Shown: in pieces, positions 1 through 9,387 of the stretch | Layout: every line of letters begins with the position of its first letter | Numbering within the stretch: the first letter of the stretch is position 1 | Assembly: GCA_003116995.1 (NCBI GenBank) | Contig: BDSL01000074.1 | Coordinates: 372,001 to 436,000 of the forward strand | Source: Yamagishiella unicocca | Lineage: Eukaryota > Chlorophyta > Chlorophyceae > Chlamydomonadales > Volvocaceae | Direction of reading: 5' to 3' | Length of the DNA: 64,000 nt | Notes under the pieces: generated by a model | Databases searched by the model: none | Told to the model about the DNA's origin: nothing | The model's input: only the letters and a program-made list of their open reading frames with translations | Translations under genes and position numbers: made by a program

Positions 1-195
1 AGAGTATCTCCTTTGAAGAAGTTCTCGTAGTTACTGGGTACCGCAAGAAAGGCTCGCGTCCTGTGTGCAAGGCGATTTGTGCTACCAGGCACGAACCATC
101 GCCGACAGCCGAGAAGCCCCCATCAAACGCATAGGAGCCCGGCAATCCCATTTCGATCTCGGCATGTCCCCACAGCCTCCTTGTTGCCGTTTCTG

Positions 196-515
196 CTTGG
201 CGGGCAGACCCCTCGTCCCCAATCCAGCTTGGCGGGCAGACCCCTCGCCCCCAATCTCAGCTTGGTGGGCAGCAGACCCCTCGTCCCTGATCCAGCTTGG
301 CGGGCAGACCCCTCGTCCCCAATCCAGCTTGGCGGGCAGACCCCTCGTCCCCAATCCAGCTTGGCGGGCAGACCCCTCGTCCCCAATCTCAGCTTGGTGG
401 GCAGACCCCGCAAGTCCAATCTAAACTTGGCGGGCAGACCCCGCAAAGTCAATCTAGATTAGCGGGCAGCCCTCACAAGCGCAATCTAAATTGACCGGCA
501 GCCCCCTCGAGTCCA
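196..515. repeat. 32-bp minisatellite
   Basis: About ten tandem copies of a 32-bp unit beginning AGCTTGGCGGGCAGACCCC. Early copies are nearly perfect; those after about 400 diverge (GCAAGTCCAATCTA variants). The repeat creates overlapping Pro/Arg-rich ORFs on both strands that carry no other sign of coding. No gene is supported in 1-688. Confidence 0.85.
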
Positions 516-688
516 ATCCAGATAGCTCGCGCGCCCAATCCGGCGTCCGGCCCCCCTCCCCCCCCGTTCCTAATTTCCCACCCTCCGCGCTGAGGGTTCG
601 CGCAGGCGACGGGCTCCGGCCATTGAGCGAAGGCTGCGTTGTGCATGGTAGCTAAGTAAGCATATGCAGCCACCGACGGTGCCCACCT

Positions 689-1391
689 TTACTTGGCCTT
701 CTGCAGCGCGCTGATGACCGCCATGACGACCATGCCGATGACGCCGCTGGCAGCCATGGACCTGCGGCAGACAAGGGTTGGTGTACCTTCAATATGACGT
801 GCTCTGGGGGCGACCAGCGAACTGTTCTGGCGCAACCCTTCGGTGCGTTTGCATCCTCTGTCGATTGCGTCCCGTTTGCATCCAGGGTGCTTGCCAACTT
901 ACAAAATGTTCATCATCTTTCCCTCCTTCGCCTCGGGCAGCTTGCGGGCGCCGCCCGCGGCCGTGGTCATCTCCTCCGCCGTGTCCTTGGTGGCCAGCTT
1001 ACCGACCAGCTTGCTGACCTCCTCCTTGAGCGCGTTCACCTCCGTCTTCGTCGCCAGGTTGGCGGCAAGGAGCTCCTGCGTCGTCGCCAGCTCCTGCTTC
1101 GTCGCCAGCAGCTCGTCCTTTGTGGGCAGGAGCGAGACCTGCTCCTTGGTAGCCACTTTGCCCAGCTCTTTGCTTAGACTGGACCAAATGGGGAACGTGT
1201 TGACCAGGGCGGCAGCAACTCTAGGATGCAGTTTGGCTTCCCGCTCCAGCAGCTCCTGGGCCGCTGCCGTCGCAGCGTATCCGCACTGTCTATGAAGCAC
1301 ACAGTTATGCGCGCTCGGCACCGGTCCTTGTAGCCAAGCACGCTGATGCGGCGAGTGGAAGCGATAGCGTGGTTCAACGGCGACGCACGGC
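689..1391 (-). CDS. Tail-anchored coiled-coil protein, 5' end disrupted by inverted repeat
   Basis: Two exons are visible: one running from the inverted-repeat centre down to 903, and 761 to 689. The donor (TT|GTAAGTTG) and acceptor (CCGCAG|G) keep frame. The product is a heptad-like coiled coil with recurring LATK steps (ATKEQ, PTKDELLATK, NLATKTEV, KLATKD), followed by a hydrophobic helix (SMAASGVIGMVVMAVISALQ) and the terminal KAK, a layout typical of tail-anchored or CCDC90/DUF1640-like proteins. The 5' half lies in the inverted repeat. Relative to the other arm it lacks 4 bp near 1277, which breaks the frame between the upstream segment (VLGYKDRCRARITVCFIDSAD) and the coiled coil, so this copy may be a pseudogene. 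No start codon can be assigned with confidence. Function is unknown; the family resemblance is only architectural. Confidence 0.45.
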
Positions 1392-1667
1392 TATGCTGCA
1401 CAGCCGTGCGTCGCCGTTGAACCACGCTATCGCTTCCACTCGCCGCATCAGCGTGCTTGGCTACAAGGACCGGTGCCGAGCGCGCATAACTGTGTGCTTC
1501 ATAGACAGTGCGGATACGATAGCTGCGACGGCAGCGGCCCAGGAGCTGCTGGAGCGGGAAGCCAAACTGCATCCTAGAGTTGCTGCCGCCCTGGTCAAAA
1601 CGTTCCCCATTTGGTCCAGTCTAAGCAAAGAGCTGGGCAAAGTGGCTACCAAGGAGCAGGTCTCGCT
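1131..1667. repeat. Long inverted repeat (foldback), arms about 260 bp
   Basis: The left arm, roughly 1131-1391, is the near-perfect reverse complement of the right arm, roughly 1401-1667, around a spacer of about 9 bp. The innermost 22 bp (GGTTCAACGGCGACGCACGG and its complement) pair perfectly. The right arm carries a 4-bp insertion and a few substitutions. Both arms encode the 5' half of the coiled-coil gene, so the transcript would fold into a long hairpin. Confidence 0.9.
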
Positions 1668-2469
1668 ACCAAGGAGCTGGCCGCGGCAGTTAGTCCAGCC
1701 ATCGATGCTGATCGTCAAGAAGTCTTCTAACTGCAGCTGCGCTTGCAAGCCTGCCATCGTCTCCGAGTAGGCATCCACGAGCAGCCTTGAGCCAACGACT
1801 TCCCTCCCTAAGAATCAAGGGTTACAAGTGAGGAGTGAGGTAATGAGGCAGAGACACTGGGGATCTAGTGAAGCACTACACGATTGGGCTCTTACCCGGC
1901 GGGCTGTACGTGGGCCTTAGTGCGAGGAGGAATGCCAGGAAGTATGGGTCCTCCACCACTTTGAACGGAATGTTGTTCATGATGAAGAAATCCGCCAGCT
2001 TCTTGTTGACGACAGCTTCCATGGCCTTTGGCAGGGCTGAGTCAGTAAAACGCATCATGGATGTCTGCGCCATGCTGCCCCCTTTCCCCCTCTGCCGCAA
2101 CATGCGCGTATCTGAAGCAGTTCCCCCCTTGCTGCTCGCAGCCGCACTGCCTACTGACATCGATGGCCCGGCCGACTCCGTGTGGGTCTCCCGAGCACCA
2201 GCTGCGGCTTTGGCGGCCAACTCGAGGGCGCGCCGCCTGTGGTACTCCGCCCGATCTTCTGACGAGATCAGTCTGCACCTGCTGCCTACGTGGAGAGCTA
2301 GCTCTTCGGCTTTGGCCTTGAAAGCTGGGATCACTTCACCACAAGCTAGGCATGCGCGAGCTTGGCGCTTAGAAGTCTCATCATACTTCCCGGTCCCTTT
2401 AAAGTATTCGTAAACTATTCCCCCTTTGGGCCCAGGTTTATGCCTCGTGGGTTCGGGCTCATCATCCAT
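1668..2469 (-). mobile_element. Truncated hAT-type transposase gene (BED finger + DUF659)
   Basis: Exon 1 starts at 2469 (MDDEPEPTRHKPGPKGG) and encodes a BED-like zinc finger (CLACGEVIPAF, then H and C in LHVGSRC), an Ala-rich linker, and the DUF659 signature NKKLADFFIMNNIPF followed by FKVVEDPYF and ALRPTYSPP. A GTAAGA donor after SPPG and an acceptor near 1815 join, in phase 1, to a second exon with LLVDAYSETMAG and the conserved TISIDGWTN. Coding similarity stops just after GWTNCRGQ, near 1680, where the foldback begins. The catalytic RNase-H core and the dimerisation domain are absent, so this is a dead hAT fragment, not an active transposase. I saw no target-site duplication or terminal repeat. 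Confidence 0.72.
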
Positions 2470-2917
2470 CTGATCCGATGCGTCACCAGGTCACCTTGCT
2501 TGCAATCGGGTAGAGATCTTTTGAGGACAATGTAACAACGCACCCAGAGGCAGTTTACACGGGTTTGCACTTGAAACGAGTGCTTGCGTGATACGCTGAT
2601 ACCTGGTTGCCTGTACGACAGGCGTAAAAACTTATTACGCGGTTGTAACGCATGACGGCATGAGCGGGAAGGGACGCGCCCCTGGAGTCGTCCAATCGCC
2701 TGTGCGCTGTGCCCAAACGTGAAGCTTCGCATGCCGCTGTGAATGGATGTATATTTTATCACTGTTCAAGTCTACCGGCATCGATAGCGCGACAGGAGCC
2801 GCTGGTGCCCTGCAGACGCGCCGGACAATTGTTAGCTTCTGCCACGTTCAGCCTGGAATTCTTATAAACAATTATAGTATATATCAAAGTTGTGATGGAC
2901 AGGAGGCCTGAATCCGT

Positions 2918-3247
2918 GTGTACAAAGAGTCAGGTCGGCTGCAAATCGCGGCGCAGAGGCTCAACCCCCTAAATATTACATCGGAAAGTCTAGAGGCTGA
3001 GATGCAGCGGCCTGAGAATTATTGGCTTCACCTATTCAACGCTCCAGTTAGTGTCACAGAAGAGGAAGTCAGAGCTGTATTTAGCGGTTATACATTACAA
3101 CATGTGTTACTGGCACGACGTCCAGACTCCGAGGAAGTCTTTTATGGCTGGCTTGCGTTCGAGTCAAGCGAAGAACAGCATCGTGCGTTACAACAATCCA
3201 CATTCCGGTTTCCAAATTCAAACATGCTCGCAAACGTGACCAAATAA
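2918..3247 (+). CDS. Small RRM-like RNA-binding protein
   Basis: The frame is open from about 2912; the first ATG in frame is at 3002, giving 81 residues from MQRPENYW. The protein resembles a single RNA-recognition motif: an RNP2-like first strand (YWLHLFNAP), a helix (SVTEEEVRAVFSGY), and an RNP1-like third strand (EVFYGWLAFESS) followed by SSEEQHRALQ. The RNP aromatics are partly kept. Base composition is more AT-rich than the surrounding DNA. It may be the last exon of a longer gene, because the open frame extends upstream of the ATG (to a stop at 2909), or an isolated captured exon. No function can be named. Confidence 0.45.
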   Translation: MYKESGRLQIAAQRLNPLNITSESLEAEMQRPENYWLHLFNAPVSVTEEEVRAVFSGYTLQHVLLARRPDSEEVFYGWLAFESSEEQHRALQQSTFRFPNSNMLANVTK

Positions 3248-3272
3248 CACACCTTGGGTTGATTCACTGGCC

Positions 3273-3334
3273 AACGGTCCTCCATGTAACTCTAACGGTC
3301 CTCCATGTAAGGCTAACGGTCCTCCATGTAACTC
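3273..3334. repeat. 21-bp tandem triplication
   Basis: Three copies of a 21-bp unit containing AACGGTCCTCCATGTAA. The unit length is a multiple of three, so one minus-strand frame reads a 7-residue repeat (LHGGPLA). The first copy met by the nuclease gene supplies its stop codon. Confidence 0.85.
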
Positions 3335-3775
3335 ACGGCAAGCCCTTCCTGCTTCAAGAGCTGCCCGGCATGCGGCGCATCGGGTGCGCGCGACACGGTG
3401 GCAAGGAAGCGGCCGTACTTTTCTCGGCCTGCGTAACGAACGAAAACCATATGGACTCCGGTCTGCCTGCATTTCCGTACGGCTCAGTCTGTGAGGCACG
3501 TCTTCTCCTGTAAGTAACTGCGCAAGACGGGTCCGCGACTGCTGTGCACGGGCATCGGTCTCCGCATCCCCACTTCTGAGCTCGGGTGCGTTGATGCCCT
3601 CGAGTCGCATCTTGAGCTGATAGACGCTCCCGGCAGCTATCTCCGCGGCGGTGTCACCATCGTACACGTCCAGTAGGCGCGCCCAAAACTCCCGGCCGGC
3701 CAGTGTAAGGGGCGGTGTTGCCTTCAATGCCCACTGCGCATATTTTGAGCGCTCGTCGTCCATCGAAAGCACCAT
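3313..3775 (-). CDS. Staphylococcal-nuclease-like (TNase) protein
   Basis: The start at 3775 gives MVLSMDDERSKYAQWALKA. The first part holds the nuclease core: RLLDVYDGDTAAEI, with the first calcium-ligand Asp, then LKMRLEGINAPEL, with the catalytic Arg and Glu but Asn where the family normally has a second Asp. The second half (VFVRYAGREKYGRFLATV, then GQLLKQEGLAVSYMEDR) carries the YGR catalytic Arg and lies in another frame. Joining 3775-3500 to 3462-3313 across a 37-nt segment that begins GT and ends AG restores frame exactly, giving 141 aa. The segment may be an unusually short intron or a frameshifting insertion. No signal peptide is evident. Size and composition are compatible with a gene of viral or bacterial origin, but that is speculation. 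Confidence 0.6.
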
Positions 3776-3914
3776 CGCCTTTCCCTATGAACGCTTGCTT
3801 GCTTACTCTTACTTGTAGGCAGGATTTTGCACTCGTTTCTTTACTTACGGGTCTCAGGCAGCGCTTCGGGCGAGAAACAACATAAGAACTCAACGCGCAT
3901 GTCCCTGATACGTC

Positions 3915-5062
3915 GTGATGCGCATCTCCAAGTACCACTTTACAAGGTTTATCCTGGACGTGGCTGTCGCAGACCACGCGGATCTCGCCGACCTCGCAGA
4001 CAGCGATGGAGATCAGAGCCGCAGCTGGGAGGCGTTCATGGACAAGCTGTCCCTCGTATTTGGGGATGTTCCTATGCCAAGCGCGCTCATATGTGGCCTC
4101 TCTCGCCAGAACCCGTGCTTGAAAAAAATATGTTTTGGCATTTCTAGCGACACTGTAAGCCAGCACGAGAGGGAAGAGAGGGAAGTGAGGGAAAAGAGGG
4201 AAGAGAGAGAAAAGAGGAAACAAGCATGGATAGAGCGCCGCGACGCAGGCAACCGCCGGGCGACTGAAGCTGCGCGAACGCGGAAGCTCGAACTTGATCC
4301 AATGAGACGCGAGTACGACGAGATGGTGTATGCCGCCATGAAAGAACTCGCGTGCTTAAACACCGGGGCATTGGAACGTGGGGGGCAGTACCCGCCACTC
4401 CGCCCCCTTCGCCTCTCGGGGGCTCGCCGGCGGCGACGTCGGCGTCTCCAGCAATGCAGGTGGCGTCAGCATCACCAACCGCCACCAGCGGCGGCGGCGG
4501 CGACGTCGTGGTACTGCCGTCGGCGGCCATGGCGGCGGCGCTCACCCCCGCGGAGGGGGCGGCGGTGCAGCAGGCGGCGGCGATGATGCAGCGGGGGCAA
4601 GATCCGACGGCGGCGGGGCTGCCACCCCAAGCCGCGACCATTGCCGTACAGGCGGCGGCGGCCGACCAACAAGCACTGCTGATGGCGGCTGCGGCGGCGG
4701 CGGCTCCGAGCGTCGGGACGGGTACGCCGCCGCCGCCGCCGTCGCCCCTCAAGCTGCCCACTGCGCCGCCACCGTCGCCGGCGACTAGCCCCGCCGCCAC
4801 ATCGGCGGCGGCGGCATTTCAAGGCTTCGAGACCGCCGTTGCGCCGTTGTTACCGCCGCCATGGCTGCCGCCATCCGCAACCATGGCTACGACGACTCCT
4901 TTGTTCAGCGGGGATTTGCGCGGCAGGGGAGAGGCTGGTTTCGGAGCCACTGGCGGGACCACCACTACAGGAAGCAGTGGCAGTGGAGCCGCCACAGCGA
5001 CGGCGGTTTATGGGCCACCGAGCGGCGATGCCGCCCCAGTCGCGCCCATGGATACCAGTTGA
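3915..5062 (+). CDS. Unrecognised charged/Ala-Pro-rich protein, two frames
   Basis: I do not recognise this gene. The first frame from 3915 reads MMRISKYHFTRFILDVAV, a globular-looking segment with SWEAFMDKLSLVFGDV, then a highly charged helix of EREER/KREER steps at about 4165-4240 (coiled-coil or single alpha-helix), ending with LDPMRREYDEMVYAAMKEL. The frame then degenerates into poly-Arg. The overlapping next frame, to a stop at 5062, is a believable Ala/Pro/Gly/Thr-rich protein (PTATSGGGGD, PPPPPSPLKLPTAPPPSP, ending PVAPMDTS). A short intron or a frameshift near 4330-4390 would join them, but no convincing splice pair was found. The protein start and the join are uncertain. Confidence 0.35.
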
Positions 5063-8004
5063 ACCCATAGCGGTGTTATAGGCTTCGTTCCTTGGGCAGG
5101 TCGTCCCGTGTGTTTTAGGTTCTTTACGACCCTCGGGTCGGTCCCGAGGTCGGAGCCCCCGCGGTGGTGGCGCTGGCTTGCGTCGCGCGGTTGGAATGCC
5201 ATTCATGTCTTAGGGTATTGGCGGCGGCCGGCCGGCTGGAGAGACCTCGTGCTCTCGACGGCCCAAGCGTGCGGGCCCAATGGCGGCATCAACTGCTCCG
5301 CTACGGAACTGCTGCTAGACGGCGACTGGCACCCGGTGGGGGGAAGGGGGACAGCGGGGAGACGGGGGAAGGGGGACAGGCCGGACAGCGGGGAGGGGCA
5401 AGGAGACGAGGCATGCAAGGAGACGAGGCATTCAAGGAGGAGGAGGGAGGTGTGGTGGGCACCGAGCGGAACGACCGGCTCGTCCAGATGTTGTTGTTGT
5501 AACGGTTACAGTGGGTTCCAGACCAAGAGGTAGAACCATCGGGCACATCGCCTGACACTGAGGAGGACGGAGGAGACAAAGACCAGATGTGTGCTCCTGC
5601 TGCAGGTTTGGTAGCTCTGATGCCCCCCATATGGGTTTTTTCTCCTAGAAAGTGTTGTTGTGTTTGAGGCGGTGTTGTTCCGTGCGCGTGGCCTGCAGGC
5701 CTGCTGGTTAAAAGGGGCACTCCGTCAGCGTGCCGGTCTGTACGAGACATATTCGTGCCCGGTAATCCTTCTGTCGCAATGGGATGGTTACACTGCGCCG
5801 CGATGGTTACACCCGCAGCGCCAACGATTGCCCAACCCGGAGACAGGCACTGCCACAAGCTGCCCTTCGGGCGCGCCGACCATCGCACGAGCCACAGGGT
5901 AGTGCCAGAAGTGATGACGCCTGCGACTGTGGAAGCAGCCAATCACCATGAACCCTGTGCTGGCTTGATGCAATTCCCTGTCGCTTGGCCGTTGTTGACG
6001 CGGAAGCTGACGCGGCCCGCCTGTGTCGTACGTACATGATTGCGTCGGGGATCGGGTTTCAGGCCTTCCGGCATAGCTCGGTCAGCCGGACAAATGGTGT
6101 GCGGAATGCCACTGAAGTGCTTTACATATATATGTCGCACCCAAAGGGAACGGAGAAACGAGCAGCGAATGGTCAGTCACGCCGGCGACACGAAGCACTG
6201 CAGCCTGCACGTCACAAACCCCAAAGAGTTGTACTTATACTTTCGGCTAGCCATATTGCCGAGCCAGACCTAAATTGCGGTCAAGCCAGCAAAAAGCTTG
6301 CAAAACGCCACAACAAAACGTCTGCACCATTCCTACCGATCGCAGCACACACAGCACCAATCAATGAATATGGTTGAACGACCAGCACCAACCAACCTGC
6401 CAAACTGCTGAAATCGCCTGGGCTGAGCCCACGCAACGCCAACACACCGCCTACACAGTGCATCGAATATACTTATGGCCCGCTATGAGGAATCTGCTTC
6501 CCTTCTTGTTGAAAACCTCCCAGCGCAGAAGCCAACGCCCTACGATAGGGCAAGGCACGCCGCGATGTTCAACACACTCCAACGGAGGGCTATCCGCAGG
6601 CGCCCGAGGCAGGTCCCAACAATGAACAAAGGGGCGGGAGCAGTCACCGACCGACAGCAACCGTCGATCCACAAACGCGTCCAGTTCCTTCGCCACCATA
6701 GCGCTTCACGTCATCCTCCAGGCGAGGACCGGACGGACCTGGTCACTGGGGGACAGCACAACACGGCTTCGAGCAATAAACTCAAGAGATCAAAAGAGCT
6801 CAGAAGGGCGCGTAGGAGGTCCTTCAGGGGTCCTTCAGGGCAGCGCGCCAGCTTCTCCTCCCGCACGTCTCACCCGGCCGCGACCCCTCGCACAATGTCG
6901 ACCCAACCCGCCGCGACCGCCGCCGCCACGTCCCCACGGCCGCCGCCGGCCACCAGCGCGACGGCGCTATCTTTCCGCAGATCCGCCCGGACGCAGACGC
7001 CCGGGACACGCATTTCACCACGGAGCACACAGGGCTTAAAACCCCAAACCCGGGCGTCCACACACACAAACACGGCCCCCCCCCCAGCGAATGAGTAGCA
7101 AAGGTGTATGGCTCGCAACGAGAATTGGCGGCTCGCCATGACAGCGGCGACGACGGCAACCTAACTCGTGGCAGTCGAGTGTCTGTGTTGGGAACCTCGG
7201 CTGCCCGACTTGGATCAGCGTCACCCCGTCGTGCAGCCAGTCTTGCCACTGCCACTTTCCCCTCTCATCACCACTCGCGCAGTCACCTGTCAGTCAGTTG
7301 CAGCAAACCGGTAGGTTTGCATGGGCGCAAAGATATCAGCATGCCAGCTTAATCCTTTTATGTACATAAAATGCCAATGGAAGCGGTAACTGATAACCGC
7401 AACCTCCTCAACCGACAGATCAGACCCCGGGTGTCGTCCATCTGACGACGCGCGCATCAGCCTTTTCGTGCTGCCAAGTCGACACAAAGGCAGCGCTACA
7501 AGGGAACCCCTGAACCACTGGCTTCACCAAACCGCTCTGCTACTCCTCTGCGCACCGCTCTCGACGTTGCCAGCGCAAATTCCCTGTGTAGGAAGGAAAC
7601 TGCGACATACTACTAAGCCAGTTTCGTACGATAGCAACCGTTGGCGGCAATGAATGTGCGGGCGGTGGTGGCCGTAGTACAGCGACGATGAAGCCCGTGG
7701 CGTGAATTTCCATCGCGGACTGCCTCACGCACCTTTCCAGCTGCCGAGTACGGTAGCTATATATTTTCAGGTATACCGAAGCGGTTGGTGCGCCCCACAC
7801 TCGATCCACAACATGACAACACATCAACACAGACCGCGGCCATCTGGTAATTTCACAACAAACCGCACAGCATACGCATACGTTTGGTTGCTGCAAAACA
7901 ATACCCCACACTTTGTGGGACGAGATCAGCCCGATCGCGGCCCCGCCCTCGACGACCACCTCCTGGATACACACCGCGCTTCCACGCCCGCCTCTGCGAG
8001 GGCG
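5063..8004. other. Gene-poor region
   Basis: No ORF here shows recognisable motifs or coherent exons. 5506-5590 is a dispersed repeat that recurs near 53.1 kb. The right part, below 8004, presumably holds the 3' UTR of the TPPP gene. 6.3-7.1 kb is unusually A/C-rich on the plus strand. Confidence 0.5.
5506..5590. repeat. Dispersed repeat, copy 1
   Basis: This block begins ACAGTGGGTTCCAGACC and continues AGGTAGAACCATCGGGC. It aligns by eye over about 85 bp with 53105-53190 (ACAGTGGGCCCCAGACC, then AGGTAGAGCCATTGGGC). It is probably part of an uncharacterised transposable element. Confidence 0.55.
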
Positions 8005-9135
8005 TTACTTCGCCCCGGCCATGTTGCGGGGTCCCCCAGCGCGGTACACCCCGGTGTACGTCCTCTGCAGCGGGTGAGAGATGGGGAGCGGGGTGGGGTG
8101 GGACACACACCAAAACACGCCGTTACAGCTGCTTTGTGGAAACTGGGCTGCGCGGTCTATGTGAGTGCGACGGACACGAAGCGACACAAATGAAGTCGAC
8201 CGCCAGAGGACATTCCGAAAAGGGAGGTCGGGTCCGAGAGGACTCCTGACTCAAGCCACCCTGGTTTGGAGTGCTGCCCTTGCAAGGGATATGGCGAAGA
8301 AGACCAGCAACATATGCCCCGCCGAGTGCCGAGGGAGGGTGCGCGGCTTTTCCTCTTCCGCTAAGATCCCACCGTCGTCAACTTCACGGTGCACCAACCC
8401 AGGTCGAGGCCATGCGTTCGGCGACCATACTTTATCGTCATGGTGCCGTACGAAGGTCGTTTTGGTGGTTGTGGCCAGCGGGTCCGCCTCCGCTAGTTTG
8501 TTGAACAGGGCGTCCATGCTGACCTTCTTTATGGCCGCAATCTCCCCCAGGGCCTTTATGAAGTCTGGAGGCAGCAGAGGGGGTGAGAGGCGGCCCGAGA
8601 GGCGTGGGCGGATTTAGGAGGGAGGTGGAAAGTGCAACCTGCGTACGTGACGTTCCGCTAATAGTCGGTGTGCATGCAAATAGGACGCAGGCGACTAAAT
8701 GAGAGGAGAGAACGAAGATCGTTTTTGGGTTGGTGTGCGGCTTCGGGGTTAGGGCCACCGGCCGACGTTGGCAAGTGAAAGACAAGTTGGCTCCGGAAGG
8801 ATGGAATTCAGTTAGCCTGAGGAGGCATCCAACGATACTTACTCTCGTAATTGATACGCCCGAATCCTTTCGATATCCGCAGGTAGATGCCTTCCACATC
8901 CATAGGCGTCAGGGCGCCGCCTACTAGCTTACTCTCGCGGCACAGTTTCGCAAACTTGGCGCCATCAAGTGTTGCGTTCGCGAGAGTTATCTGCAAGGGC
9001 GAATCCAGGCTTCAATTAGGCGTGACATGCAAATCCTACTTCCTGCCGAGGCGCGAGCCGTGTAAGGAGACGTACCCCTTTCTTTCCAATACTGGCATAC
9101 TGTATGAAAACTTGCTGAGCAGAGTCCTCGGCCAT
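8005..9135 (-). CDS. TPPP/p25-alpha family protein (FAP265-like)
   Basis: Four exons, 9135-9076, 8990-8843, 8564-8431 and 8064-8005, have consensus splice sites and continuous phase, and encode 133 aa. The N-terminus MAEDSAQQVFIQYASIGKKG and the block AKFAKLCRESKLVGG, then ALTPMDVEGIYLRIS, then RINYENFIKALGEIA, match the p25-alpha core, an EF-hand-derived fold whose human member TPPP bundles microtubules. The short C-terminus (RTYTGVYRAGGPRNMAGAK) keeps the tyrosine/glycine-rich tail. In Chlamydomonas the short-type TPPP is a flagellar-associated protein, so a role in axonemal microtubule stability is likely. The start is the first ATG in a frame that fits the family N-terminus. The last exon is the least certain. 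Confidence 0.82.
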
Positions 9136-9387
9136 GCTTGACGGTCGGCCTCTGTATGGAAAGACGCGTCACGCGTGAGGAAATTTACTACAGTTTATCT
9201 GAACGTTGGATGTCAAACGAGAATATATATCGTGTAGTATGGATACAATTGTGCTTTGGAGGCAGGTTTTGGCTCGCGATTTACGATTTATTACATGTCG
9301 TACTGGCTCGCGCCAGTAGCATGCGTCCCCCCATAACGGACATCCGTCAAAGGGCGCACTTCAAGAACTAATACTAGAAAATCGGGA

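Noticed and set aside
5108..5533. Arg/Gly-rich ORFs around 5.1-5.5 kb
   Set aside because: Overlapping frames on both strands are all open because of GGGGA/GAGG repeats; none has a motif or consistent splice pattern.
6475..7255. Thr/Pro-rich ORF on plus and Cys/Arg-rich ORF on minus
   Set aside because: Composition follows A/C-rich strand bias; no family features and no plausible exon borders.
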